Part shown: piece after piece, positions 15,676 through 24,360 of the stretch
Numbering within the stretch: the stretch's first letter is position 1
Layout of the letters: each line of letters opens with the position of its first letter
From: Candidatus Edwardsbacteria bacterium
Lineage (GTDB): Bacteria > Edwardsbacteria > AC1 > EtOH8
Direction of reading: 5' to 3'
Length of the DNA stretch: 56,924 bases
NCBI GenBank assembly: GCA_031082425.1
Contig: JAVHLB010000008.1
Location: 66,293-123,216 of the forward strand
Program-made: the position numbers and the translations under genes
The notes under the pieces: generated by a model
Told to the model about the DNA's origin: nothing
The model's input: only the letters and a program-made list of their open reading frames with translations
Databases searched by the model: none

Positions 15676-18600
15676 ATGACCCAGCGTCAGATAATGGAAA
15701 AGATCCCCTTTAAGCTGCTGGCGGTGTTTTTGCTGCTGGCGGCGGGCATCAGCGCCGGGGGGTATATTTTTTATAAGCAGCAGCGGGCCAGGTCCGTCGC
15801 CCATATTCATGAAGATTTGAACGTGATAGCCCAACTGAAGAGCGGGGAAATAGAAACCTGGCGCAGGGAACGGCTGGGAGACGCCTATGTATTGCATAAA
15901 AGCATGATGTTCGCTACGAATGTCCTCAATTGGTTCGAAAACCCAAACAATAAAACCATCAGGCAATACATTTACGACCGGCTGGATGCTTTCAGGATCT
16001 ACGACACCTACAAGGATGTGATCTTGATCGATCCTGCCGGCCAAGTGCGCCTTTTCATTGATCAGGGCCAGTCCGAGGGGATCAGCCCGGTTACCATGAA
16101 GATAATAAGGCAGGCCGTGCAACAACGAACGATCATTTTCAGCGATTTCTATTTCTGTGCCAAATGTCAGGAGGTTCACCTGGATGTTGTAGCGCCTTTG
16201 TTCAAAGGACAGACCGCGGCTGGCGCTGTTATCCTGCGTATCAATCCCGATAAATTGCTATATCCTCTGATCGATAAATGGCCTACCACCAGCAAAAGCG
16301 GGGAAACCATTTTGCTGCGCCGGGAAGGCGATGAAATGGTGCATTTGAACGAGTTGCGGCACCAAAAGGGAACGGCGGTAAAACTGAGGATCCCTCTGGC
16401 AGATACCTTGCTGCCGGCTGTAATGGCGGCCAACGGAAGAGAAGGCATGGTGGAGGGTCATGATTACCGGGGCGTTCCGGTGGCGGCCGTCATCAAGCGC
16501 ATACCCGATTCTCCCTGGTTCATGGTGGCTAAGGTGGATAAGGATGAGATCTATGCTCCGCTCAAAAGACAAGCCGTGAATGTTGCAGCGCTGGTATCCT
16601 TGCTGATAATATTGCTGGCCGCGATGTTGTCCTTCATCTGGCAGGCCGACCGCCGGGGTTTTTATCAGAAACAGTACCAGTTGGAACTGGAGAAACAGGC
16701 GCTGGTCAGGCATTTTGATTATCTGACCAAATACGCCAACGACATCATCTTCCTGCTGGACCAGGACCGCCGGATAATGGAGATCAACGAGCGGGGTGAG
16801 CAGGCCTACGGCTATACCCGGGAGGAGCTGCTGGGTCGGTCGGTCGGCCTTATCCTGGTGGAGGAGCAGAGGGAGAAGTTCAAAGACCAGATGAGGGAGC
16901 TGATGGAAAAGGGAAGCCTTATCTACGAGACCCTGCACCGGCGCCAGGACGGCACCGCCTTTCCGGTGGAGATCAGCGCTCGGGTCATAGAAATTGAGGG
17001 CAAGAACTACCTGCAGAGCATCGTCCGGGATATCTCCGAGCGGAAACAATACCAGCTGGACCTGCAGGAGCGGAAGGAGGAACTGGAGGCAGCCAACCAG
17101 CAACTGATGGCCTCCGAGGAAGAACTTAGGGCTGCCGACGAGGAACTACGGCAGCAGATGGAAGAACTGCTGGCCAGCCAGGCCCGGTTTTCCCATTTGT
17201 TCCAGGGAATCAACAGCGGGGTGGCCGTTTACCGGGCGGTGGAGGACGGGGCGGATTTTGTTTTCATGGACTTCAATTCAGCCGGACAGAGGATAGAGGG
17301 CATCTACAGGGAGCAGGTGATCGGGAAAAAAGTATCGGAAGTATTCCCCGGGATCAAGCCCATGGGGCTGATAGATGTGTTCCAGCGGGTGTGGCGGACC
17401 GGGAATCCGGAGCATCATCCGGTCTCGATTTACAAAGATGACCGCCTGGAAGGCTGGCGGGAGAATTATGTTTATAAACTGCCCTCCGGGGAGATCGTGG
17501 CAGTTTACGATGACCTGACCGAGCAGAAGAAGGCCGAGGCTCAGCTCAAAGAAAATGCCAGCCTCTTGAGGATAGCCGGAGACAAGGCAAAGCTGGGCGG
17601 ATGGAGTGTTGACCTTGTAAATAATCGTTGCACCTGGTCCGATGAAACGGCGGCCATCCACGAAAAGCCGGCCGGGTACTCTCCATTGGTGGAAGAAGGG
17701 CTAAGCTATTACACCCCGGAGTGGCGGGAGAGGATAACGAAGGTATTCTTTGAATGCGCCCGGAACGGCATTCCCTATGACGAGGAGATGCAGATATTAA
17801 CCGCCGGGGGCCGGAGGGTATGGGTGCGGACCATGGGCGAGCCGGTAAAAGATGAAACCGGGAAGATCATCAAAATACAAGGGGCGTTCCAGGACATCAC
17901 CCAGAGCAAGCTGGCCGAGGAAAAACTGCGGGATAGCGAAATAAATTATCGGACCTTGGCCGATTCCGGACAGGCACTGGTCTGGACCGCGGGAACCGAT
18001 AAACTATGCAATTATTTCAATAAGGTCTGGCTGAATTTCACCGGCCGTACGGTGGAACAGGAGCTGGGCAATGGATGGGCCGAAGGGGTGCATCCGGATG
18101 ATCTGCAGCGTTGCCTGGAAATATATACCGGCGCCTTTGACCGGCGGGAAAACTTCAGCATGGAATACCGCCTGCGCCGCCACGATGGGGAATACCGCTG
18201 GATACAGGATGATGGGAGCCCGCGTTATAACAGCGCCGGTAAGTTCATCGGGTATATCGGGCATTGCCTGGACATAACAGAACACAAGCAGGCGGGGCAA
18301 AAACTCAGTGCTTCAGAGGTCCGTTACCGCCGGCTGTTCGAATCGGCCAAGGACGGGATCCTGATATTGAACGCCGATACCGGGGTCATTGACGATGCCA
18401 ACCCCTTTATCAAGGAACTGCTGGGGTATCCCCGCGAGGAGCTTATCGGCAAGGAACTTTGGGAGATAGGCCTGTTCAAGGATATCGTGGCCAGCCGCGC
18501 CAGCTTCATGGAACTGAAGGAAAAGGGGTACGTCCGTTACGAGGATCTGCCGCTGGAATCCAAGGACGGCCACAAGAAGGACGTGGAATTCGTCAGCAAT

Positions 18601-19302
18601 GTTTACCCGGCGGGCGACCACAATGTGGTCCAATGCAACATCCGGGACATAACCCAGCGGGTGCAGGCCGAGGAACAGATCAGGGCCTCGCTCAAGGAAA
18701 AGGAGGTGCTGCTCAAGGAGATCCACCACCGGGTGAAGAACAACCTCCAGGTCATCGCCAGCCTGCTCAATCTGCAGACCGGATATGTTCAGGATGAAAG
18801 ATATAAAAAGATGTTCCTGGAAAGCCAGAACCGGGTGCGTTCCATGGCATTGGTGCACGAGAAACTCTACCGGTCCGGGGACCTTTCGGGCATAGATTTT
18901 TCCGAATACGTCCAGGGACTTATGCGCGACCTGTATCTTTCCTACGGGATTACCCAGGGCGATGTGGAGCTGACGACCGATATCATGGAAGACAAAATAC
19001 CGGTGGACATAGCCATCCCCTGCGGGCTGATCGTAAACGAGCTGGCCACCAACAGCTTCAAGTACGCCTTCAAGGATCCCCAGAGAAAAGGCCAAATAAA
19101 AATATCCTTCAAAAAGGATGCCGCCGGCATATGTACCCTGGAGATGAGCGACAACGGCCCGGGAATAAGCCAAGCTCTGAACCTGAAAACGGTGCCCACC
19201 CTGGGGCTGCAACTGGTGGATTCTTTGGTGGGCCAGCTGGATGCCGAGATCAAGATAACCAACGATGGCGGGACCAGGGCGACAATAAAGTTCAAGGTTT
19301 AA
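15676..19302 (+). CDS. Transmembrane dCache-multiPAS histidine kinase (HisKA_2 type)
   Basis: A 1208-residue membrane kinase. Helices at about 14-34 and 308-330 bracket an extracytoplasmic dCache-like sensor domain of about 270 residues, which contains a CAKC pair. A PAS module (about 345-455), a coiled segment (EEELRAADEELRQQ) and four more PAS modules follow. The kinase core is of the HisKA_2/HWE class: the phosphoacceptor is in EIHHRVKNN (His1018, next to His1017), followed by an ATPase with NELATNSFKYAF and DNGPGIS. Such kinases often signal to stand-alone receivers or output regulators. No receiver is fused, so the single receivers at 21261 and 21661 are candidate partners. The start has AGGAGGAACC upstream and is reliable. 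Confidence 0.9.
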   Translation: MTQRQIMEKIPFKLLAVFLLLAAGISAGGYIFYKQQRARSVAHIHEDLNVIAQLKSGEIETWRRERLGDAYVLHKSMMFATNVLNWFENPNNKTIRQYIYDRLDAFRIYDTYKDVILIDPAGQVRLFIDQGQSEGISPVTMKIIRQAVQQRTIIFSDFYFCAKCQEVHLDVVAPLFKGQTAAGAVILRINPDKLLYPLIDKWPTTSKSGETILLRREGDEMVHLNELRHQKGTAVKLRIPLADTLLPAVMAANGREGMVEGHDYRGVPVAAVIKRIPDSPWFMVAKVDKDEIYAPLKRQAVNVAALVSLLIILLAAMLSFIWQADRRGFYQKQYQLELEKQALVRHFDYLTKYANDIIFLLDQDRRIMEINERGEQAYGYTREELLGRSVGLILVEEQREKFKDQMRELMEKGSLIYETLHRRQDGTAFPVEISARVIEIEGKNYLQSIVRDISERKQYQLDLQERKEELEAANQQLMASEEELRAADEELRQQMEELLASQARFSHLFQGINSGVAVYRAVEDGADFVFMDFNSAGQRIEGIYREQVIGKKVSEVFPGIKPMGLIDVFQRVWRTGNPEHHPVSIYKDDRLEGWRENYVYKLPSGEIVAVYDDLTEQKKAEAQLKENASLLRIAGDKAKLGGWSVDLVNNRCTWSDETAAIHEKPAGYSPLVEEGLSYYTPEWRERITKVFFECARNGIPYDEEMQILTAGGRRVWVRTMGEPVKDETGKIIKIQGAFQDITQSKLAEEKLRDSEINYRTLADSGQALVWTAGTDKLCNYFNKVWLNFTGRTVEQELGNGWAEGVHPDDLQRCLEIYTGAFDRRENFSMEYRLRRHDGEYRWIQDDGSPRYNSAGKFIGYIGHCLDITEHKQAGQKLSASEVRYRRLFESAKDGILILNADTGVIDDANPFIKELLGYPREELIGKELWEIGLFKDIVASRASFMELKEKGYVRYEDLPLESKDGHKKDVEFVSNVYPAGDHNVVQCNIRDITQRVQAEEQIRASLKEKEVLLKEIHHRVKNNLQVIASLLNLQTGYVQDERYKKMFLESQNRVRSMALVHEKLYRSGDLSGIDFSEYVQGLMRDLYLSYGITQGDVELTTDIMEDKIPVDIAIPCGLIVNELATNSFKYAFKDPQRKGQIKISFKKDAAGICTLEMSDNGPGISQALNLKTVPTLGLQLVDSLVGQLDAEIKITNDGGTRATIKFKV

Positions 19303-19327
19303 AGTTGAATAGTTCAAAAGGTTAAAG
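19293..19327 (+). repeat. AAAGTT heptamer repeat overlapping a stop codon
   Basis: GGTTTAAAGTTGAATAGTTCAAAAGGTTAAAG-like sequence beginning within the last codons of the kinase; its TAA stop (19300-19302) is part of the repeat. It is the most diverged tract of the family. Confidence 0.55.
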
Positions 19328-19431
19328 ATCGGTAGGCGTATTTAGTATGCAGTATACAGGGGACAGGGGACAGTAGGGGCGGAGCATGATCCGCCCAGGG
19401 CATGCATGTAGCACGCAGTTTAAACGATAAA

Positions 19432-19462
19432 AGCCTCTGTGTCTTTGTGCCTCTGTGTGAGG
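19432..19462. repeat. Dispersed 'GTCTTTGTGCCTCTGTGTGAG' repeat
   Basis: A copy of the CTTTGTG-type intergenic repeat located just upstream of the kinase gene at 19495. An in-frame N-terminal extension of that gene would be translated from this repeat, which argues for the downstream start. Confidence 0.6.
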
Positions 19463-19494
19463 GAAAACCAATAAATCATTTAAAACAGCCAGAA

Positions 19495-21264
19495 ATGAGA
19501 AACATAATCAAAAATATTTTAAACCGGATAAAACCGGTCAAGATCAAGAACCGGGTCCAGTACATGGACCACAAGACCACCATCCTGATAATGCGCTGGC
19601 TGATAGTGCTGCTGGTGATCCTGCTGGCCGGATTCAGCGAGGGAGGCTTGAACTTCGGCAGCAAGAATTACCTGCTGGCCATATTCTTCTTCGTTTCGAA
19701 CCTGATCCTGACCTTCGTCCCGGCCCGGCTGTTCGAGAAGCAGTGGCTCAACTACGTGATATTCCTCTCCGACATCTGCTTCGTCTCGGCCTCGGTCTAC
19801 TTTGCCGAGGGCATCAACACCGATTTCTATCTGATCTATTTCCTCAGCATCTTCATGTCCAGCGTGGGACAGAACGTCAAGGGCACCATCCCGGTGGCTT
19901 TTGTGGCCTCCCTCTTTTACGGCTGGTTGGTGTATCACAACTCCGGACCGGAGGTGTTCTCCACCCCGTCGTTCTGGATCCGACTGCCGTTCTTCTTTCT
20001 GGTGGCCCTGTTCAGCAGTTACTGGGCCAGCCAGGCGGCGGGGGAGCGCAAGCAAAAGGAGGAGGAGGAGAGGATCAATCAACGCCTGAAGAGGGAGATA
20101 GAGCTGGCCACCGATGAGATCGTCAAGACCAACCAGAGCCTGAAATATTACAAGGAATACAGCGAAAACATCATGGCCAGCATCAACAGCGGGGTGATAG
20201 TGGTGGATGTGGACGGCGCAGTCACCACCTTCAACCGGGGGGCCAGCGAAATATTCCACCTGACATCGGCCGCGGTGACCGGGAAGAAACTTGATGAATT
20301 CCCCCGCTTCAAGACCATCTGCGATCTGCTGCAGAGGACCATGGAGACCGGGAAAAGCGTCCACCGCAATGAAATGATCATCACCACCTTCAGCGACCAG
20401 CAGATCACCATCGGGATCTCCACCTCGCTGCTGCACAGCCAGACCGCCAGGACCAACGGGGCCATCGCCATCTTCGGCGACCTGACCAGGACCAAGTCGC
20501 TGGAGGAGAGGGTCAAGCACTCCGAGAAGCTGGCCATCCTGGGGGAGATGGCGGCGGTGATGGCCCACGAGATAAGAAATCCATTGAACTCCATTGCCGG
20601 TTTCTCCCAGCTGCTGCAGTCCCGGGTGGGGGAGGACGACAAGAACCGCAAGTATGTGGACATCATAGTAAACGAGGCCTTCCGGGTGGACACCCTGATC
20701 TCGGACATCCTGGACTTCGCCCACCAGAAGAAGACCATCTGGTCCGAGGTGAATCTGGCTTCGCTGATAGATAAAGTGATGGACGCCAAAAAGACCAAGG
20801 CGGCGGAAAAGAACATCCAGCTGGTCAAAAATATCGCCGGGACCCTGCCGGCCATACAGGGCGATGCGGTCAGGCTGGAAAGGGTGATCCTCAATCTGAC
20901 CAATAACGCCATCGAGGCCATCAATAACGGCGGCCGGATCGAGCTAGCGGCGGCCGAAAAGAACAACTCTGACGGCCCGGGGGTCGAACTGACCGTATCC
21001 GACGACGGTTGCGGCATACCGCCGGAGAATCTGGGCGCCATATTCAAGCCGTTCTTCACCACCAAGCAGGCCGGCACCGGTTTGGGCATGGCCATCATCC
21101 AAAAAATCATAGAAGAGCATCAGGGTACCATAAACGTCGAAAGCGGGATAGGCCGGGGAACAAAGTTCACCATCTTTCTGCCGCTGAACAAGCAGTTGGA
21201 TACAGCCCCAGAAATATCGAAGGAATCAAAAATTGATATTAATCATACAAAGGAGAGAGCATGA
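19495..21264 (+). CDS. Six-TM PAS histidine kinase
   Basis: A 589-residue kinase with about six membrane helices in the first 190 residues and no large periplasmic domain. A coiled stretch, one PAS domain (about 215-330), a HisKA domain with His358 in MAHEIRNPL and a complete ATPase domain (LNLTNNAIEAI, DDGCGIP, GTGLGMAI) follow. The layout resembles NtrB/AtoS-type kinases that feed NtrC-type regulators, so the activator at 4741 is one possible target. I placed the start at the ATG beginning MRNIIKN. The region upstream of it is dispersed repeat, and no strong ribosome-binding site is seen. The last codons overlap the next start by four bases (ATGA). Confidence 0.87.
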   Translation: MRNIIKNILNRIKPVKIKNRVQYMDHKTTILIMRWLIVLLVILLAGFSEGGLNFGSKNYLLAIFFFVSNLILTFVPARLFEKQWLNYVIFLSDICFVSASVYFAEGINTDFYLIYFLSIFMSSVGQNVKGTIPVAFVASLFYGWLVYHNSGPEVFSTPSFWIRLPFFFLVALFSSYWASQAAGERKQKEEEERINQRLKREIELATDEIVKTNQSLKYYKEYSENIMASINSGVIVVDVDGAVTTFNRGASEIFHLTSAAVTGKKLDEFPRFKTICDLLQRTMETGKSVHRNEMIITTFSDQQITIGISTSLLHSQTARTNGAIAIFGDLTRTKSLEERVKHSEKLAILGEMAAVMAHEIRNPLNSIAGFSQLLQSRVGEDDKNRKYVDIIVNEAFRVDTLISDILDFAHQKKTIWSEVNLASLIDKVMDAKKTKAAEKNIQLVKNIAGTLPAIQGDAVRLERVILNLTNNAIEAINNGGRIELAAAEKNNSDGPGVELTVSDDGCGIPPENLGAIFKPFFTTKQAGTGLGMAIIQKIIEEHQGTINVESGIGRGTKFTIFLPLNKQLDTAPEISKESKIDINHTKERA

Positions 21265-21638
21265 AAAAGATCTTAGTGGCGGACGACGAGGCCAATATCC
21301 GGCTGCTGTTGGAGGAGGTGCTGGGCGAGGAGGGCTACCAGGTCACCACCGCGGCCACCGGCCGGGAGGCCCTCCGGAGGATATTAAAAGAACAGTTCGA
21401 CCTGCTGATATTCGACATCAAAATGCCGGAGATGAACGGCCTGGAGGTGGTGGAGAAGATCCGGGAGCTTAAAAAGACCACTCCGGTCATAATCTGTTCG
21501 GCCTACAAGCATCTGCAGGACGATTATGTGGTGGGTACCTCCGATATCGCCGCCTATATCACCAAACCGGTCAACCTGGCCGAGCTGAGGGAGAAGGTCA
21601 AAACGGTGCTGGATGGCGGAACCCCGTCGGCAATTTAA
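21261..21638 (+). CDS. Single-domain response regulator
   Basis: A 125-residue stand-alone receiver: acidic pair Asp8/Asp9, phosphoacceptor Asp52 (LIFDIKMPEMNG) and a conserved YITKP lysine. AAGGAGAG upstream and a four-base overlap with the kinase stop show translational coupling to the six-TM kinase, which is its most likely phosphodonor. No output domain. Confidence 0.9.
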   Translation: MKKILVADDEANIRLLLEEVLGEEGYQVTTAATGREALRRILKEQFDLLIFDIKMPEMNGLEVVEKIRELKKTTPVIICSAYKHLQDDYVVGTSDIAAYITKPVNLAELREKVKTVLDGGTPSAI

Positions 21639-21660
21639 AATCGGTATTGGGGAGCAAACC

Positions 21661-22032
21661 ATGGATGAGATGAAAAAAATACTGGTGGCCGATGACGACA
21701 ACAACGTCCTGTTCCTGATCACGGAACTGCTGACCCGTCAGAACTACCAGGTTTATCAGGCCGTCAACGGCGACCAGGCCCTCCGGGAGGCCGGGTCGCT
21801 CCACCCCGACCTGATGGTGCTGGATATAATGATGCCGGGGATAGACGGCATAGAGGTCTGCCGCCGGGTCAAAGCCTCCCCGGACACCAGGGATATCAAG
21901 GTCATAATGCTGACCGCCAAGACCAGCGGCCGGGACATCGAAGCGGGACTGGCGGCCGGGGCCGACCATTACCTGACCAAGCCCTTCCGGATAAACGAAC
22001 TGACCAATAAGATAAAAGAGCTTATCGGTTGA
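21661..22032 (+). CDS. Single-domain response regulator
   Basis: A 123-residue receiver with Asp11-Asp13, phosphoacceptor Asp55 (LMVLDIMMPGIDG) and a YLTKPF lysine motif. I chose the ATG preceded by GGGGAG; an in-frame start at 21613 would overlap the previous gene. It is the last gene of the signalling island and is followed by a terminator at 22099-22130. Confidence 0.88.
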   Translation: MDEMKKILVADDDNNVLFLITELLTRQNYQVYQAVNGDQALREAGSLHPDLMVLDIMMPGIDGIEVCRRVKASPDTRDIKVIMLTAKTSGRDIEAGLAAGADHYLTKPFRINELTNKIKELIG

Positions 22033-22098
22033 ACCGTATGTTTGGAATTTCGCTCCGGATATCGGATGTCACCATTGGCGAAAAAAAGGTGGGGATGG

Positions 22099-22130
22099 GC
22101 CGGGCGGCAGCGCCCGGCTGTTGTTATTTA
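22099..22130 (+). terminator. Rho-independent terminator
   Basis: An 8-bp stem GCCGGGCG / CGCCCGGC with loop GCAG, followed by TGTTGTTATTTA. It lies about 66 bases after the last receiver gene and closes the signalling island. Confidence 0.7.
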
Positions 22131-22132
22131 TC

Positions 22133-22161
22133 TTGATATTTGGCGGTGGAATTGATATCCT
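22133..22161 (+). promoter_or_regulatory. Possible sigma-70 promoter of the TPR gene
   Basis: TTGATA (22133-22138), a 17-base spacer and TATCCT (22156-22161), directly after the terminator. Moderate match only. Confidence 0.35.
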
Positions 22162-22204
22162 TGTAACCTGAAATCTAACTGACAATGCAATCAAACATGC
22201 CTGA

Positions 22205-23677
22205 ATGATCGATCCCAAACATCCTTTGGATCATGCCCGTGTGGTTCACATCATGCTGAACCGCGGCCAGGTTTTGTCCCTGGTGGGCCAGAATGAGGGG
22301 GCGCTGGCCGACTTTAAGAGGGGCTTGCTGATATCCGGTGTGATCCGGGACAAGAAATCCCAGGCGGACTGCCACCTGCAGTCAAGCGATATCTATGGTT
22401 CGGTAAACAGGTATGCCGATATGCTGGACTCGGCGGAGAAATCCCTTTTGTTATACCAAACGGTCAACGATGAAAAGGGCCGGTCGGAAAGCCTTACCAA
22501 TATCGGCCATGTGCACAATAGCCTGGGGGATTATTCCCGGGCCCTGGAATTTTATGAAAGATCCCTGAACATCCAGAAAATAAATGATGACCGGACCGGA
22601 CAGGCCAACAGCCTGAACAACATCGGCACCATCTACAACAAGCTGGGCGATTATGCCCGGGCCCTGGAATGCCACGCCAGTTCATTGAAGATACGGGAGG
22701 AGACCGGCGATCTTAAAGGACAGGCCAACAGCCTGAACAACATCGGTTCGGTGCATTATAGTTGCGGGGATTATGCCCGGGCCCTGGAACATCATCCCAG
22801 ATCATTAAGCATACGGGAGGTGATCGGCGACCGGAAGGGGCAGGCCCTGAGCTTGAACAATGTCGGCACCATCTACGACAAACTGGGCAATTACCCGCAG
22901 GCCCTGGAGCATTACGGCAAAGCGATGAAGATCCAGGAGGAGGTGGGCGACCGGGAGGGCCAGGCCCGCAGCCTGAACAACATCGGCGCGGTGCATTCCA
23001 TCCTGGGCAATTACCCCCGGTCCCTGGATTGTCACGGCCAGGCCCTGGAAATACGCCGGGAGATCGGGGACCGTCAGGGGTATGCCGTCAGCCTTAACAA
23101 CTTCGGCACGGTGCAGTACAAACTTGGCGCTTATGTTCCGGCCCTGGAATATTATGACCGATCACTCCAGATCCGGGAGGAGATAAAGGACCGGCGGGGG
23201 CAGGCCATAATTCTCAACAATATCGGCCGGGTTTGCCTGGAACAAGGACGATTTGCGGAGGCCCGGGAGCATCTGACCCGGAGCGAAGAGCTGTCTCGGG
23301 AGATAAAGGTGAGGGATATCTCGCGAAGGGTCTGCCTTTCATTGGCCGAGCTGGAGATCTCGGAGGGATCGGCTCCCGACAAGGCCGCTGATCTTGCCGA
23401 AACCGCACTGCAACTGGCCGGGGAATTGAATTCCCAGGACGGCAAAGCCGAGGCGCTTCTTTTGCAGGCCAGAATAGAAAAGAATGACGATAAATTCATC
23501 GAGGCCACGGCAATATTCGACGGGCTGAGCCAGCCGGCGGAAACGGGCCGGGCCTGTTTTTATCAGGGACTGGTCATGGAAAAGCTCGACAAGGTGAAGG
23601 AAGCCCGGAATATTTTCCAGCGGTTGGGCCTAAAGAACTGGGTGGAGAGGATCGATCGTTTGAAGACCATCCGCTGA
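22205..23677 (+). CDS. TPR protein with seven exact 40-residue units
   Basis: A 490-residue protein without signal peptide or membrane segment. Residues 91-370 are seven consecutive 40-residue TPR units of the kinesin-light-chain/MalT-like class (pattern SLNNIGxxxxxLGxYxxALExxxxSLxIRxEIGD), each exactly 120 bases long with high similarity at DNA level. Flanking regions contain weaker TPR-like helices. Such repeats bind partner proteins or peptides; no catalytic domain is present. The start is uncertain: a stop codon directly precedes the ATG in frame and there is no ribosome-binding site. The opening sequence looks like the interior of a longer helical protein, so this may be the C-terminal remnant of a larger ATPase- or cyclase-TPR protein. 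Confidence 0.75.
   Translation: MIDPKHPLDHARVVHIMLNRGQVLSLVGQNEGALADFKRGLLISGVIRDKKSQADCHLQSSDIYGSVNRYADMLDSAEKSLLLYQTVNDEKGRSESLTNIGHVHNSLGDYSRALEFYERSLNIQKINDDRTGQANSLNNIGTIYNKLGDYARALECHASSLKIREETGDLKGQANSLNNIGSVHYSCGDYARALEHHPRSLSIREVIGDRKGQALSLNNVGTIYDKLGNYPQALEHYGKAMKIQEEVGDREGQARSLNNIGAVHSILGNYPRSLDCHGQALEIRREIGDRQGYAVSLNNFGTVQYKLGAYVPALEYYDRSLQIREEIKDRRGQAIILNNIGRVCLEQGRFAEAREHLTRSEELSREIKVRDISRRVCLSLAELEISEGSAPDKAADLAETALQLAGELNSQDGKAEALLLQARIEKNDDKFIEATAIFDGLSQPAETGRACFYQGLVMEKLDKVKEARNIFQRLGLKNWVERIDRLKTIR
22475..23314 (+). repeat. Seven tandem 120-bp coding repeats
   Basis: Seven in-frame 120-base units encoding TPR motifs. Units share phrases such as CCTGAACAACATCGGC and GCCCGGGCCCTGGAA at the same phase, so the array grew by DNA duplication and then diverged. 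Confidence 0.85.
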
Positions 23678-23725
23678 TGGTTTGCCCGGTTAAGAGGATA
23701 TGGCCCAGCCGCACTTTCATCAAGC

Positions 23726-23754
23726 TTGAAATACGGCCAGGGTTTTGTTATAAT
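23726..23754 (+). promoter_or_regulatory. Sigma-70 promoter of tRNA-Arg
   Basis: TTGAAA (23726-23731), a 17-base spacer and a perfect TATAAT (23749-23754). The predicted start is near 23761, about 29 bases before the mature tRNA. Confidence 0.75.
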
Positions 23755-23789
23755 ATGAAGAAACTTGAGATCCCGGATGGATATGATGT

Positions 23790-23866
23790 GCCCCTGTAGC
23801 TCAGATGGATAGAGCAACGGTTTCCTAAACCGTGTGTCGGCCGTTCGAATCGGCCCAGGGGTACCA
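23790..23866 (+). tRNA. tRNA-Arg (anticodon CCU)
   Basis: A full cloverleaf can be drawn: acceptor GCCCCTG/CAGGGGT (one G-U pair), D-arm GCTC...GAGC, anticodon stem ACGGT/ACCGT with loop TTCCTAA, variable loop GTGTC, T-arm GGCCG TTCGAAT CGGCC, then A and an encoded CCA. Anticodon CCU reads AGG arginine codons. Confidence 0.96.
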
Positions 23867-24360
23867 TTTTATTTCCGGGGTTATTTCCCACGAAACACAC
23901 GAAAAGGCACGAAAATATTTTAGGGGTTATTGCCTGGGCTTGTCCCTCTCTGGCGGAAACATACTAAAAAATACCAAACGAGTTTATACGATTTATAATT
24001 ATAAGTTGATCAGCGCCATTAAAATCAAGACGCCTTGATAAAATCCCTAAGGATCTGGGGCCATTGTTTTGCGGGGTTATTGTCCGGGAAACATGCCAAA
24101 AGGCGGGATAAGCCTTTTTAGAGCTTGTACTCTGACGTCACTCTTTGGTGCAATAGGCCTATTATAGGGCCTGATCCATTGGGTGTTTTGGCATACTGCA
24201 TACGGTATCATCCGGTTTGCCATCCACAACATTCAGTATCCCTTGCCGGAAAGACAAAGATAAATTTTACCCATTCTTAACTTGACAAACCATAAAAAAA
24301 GTGGCATAATGCTTCTTGAATGAAAATAGAATAATTCAATAATAAACAAGGAGTTTTAAA
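23867..24360. other. Intergenic region with three diverged GGGGTTATT repeats
   Basis: This 494-base gap contains three copies of a diverged motif starting GGGGTTATT (near 23878, 23923 and 24073), two of them continuing to GAAACA...AAAAGGC. A small stem AAAAGGC/GCCTTTT (24098-24119) followed by T residues may be a weak terminator. The palindrome AATAGGCCTATT is at 24152-24163, and the promoter of the next gene is at 24282-24310. A short open frame at 23832-24038 overlaps the tRNA and is not credible. Confidence 0.5.
24282..24310 (+). promoter_or_regulatory. Sigma-70 promoter
   Basis: A perfect TTGACA (24282-24287), a 17-base spacer and CATAAT (24305-24310). The start is predicted near 24317, giving a 44-base leader with AAGGAG before the ATG at 24361. 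Confidence 0.8.

Noticed and set aside
22475..23314. Possible CRISPR array, because of regular 120-base periodicity
   Set aside because: The repeats are contiguous, in frame and encode TPR helices; there are no spacers and no cas genes.
23832..24038. A 68-codon open frame beginning inside the tRNA-Arg gene
   Set aside because: It overlaps the tRNA and repeat-like DNA, has no ribosome-binding site and gives a product with no recognisable features.
24130..24145. TGACGTCA palindrome as a regulatory site
   Set aside because: An isolated 8-base palindrome is expected by chance at this length, and it is not at a useful distance from the promoter at 24282.
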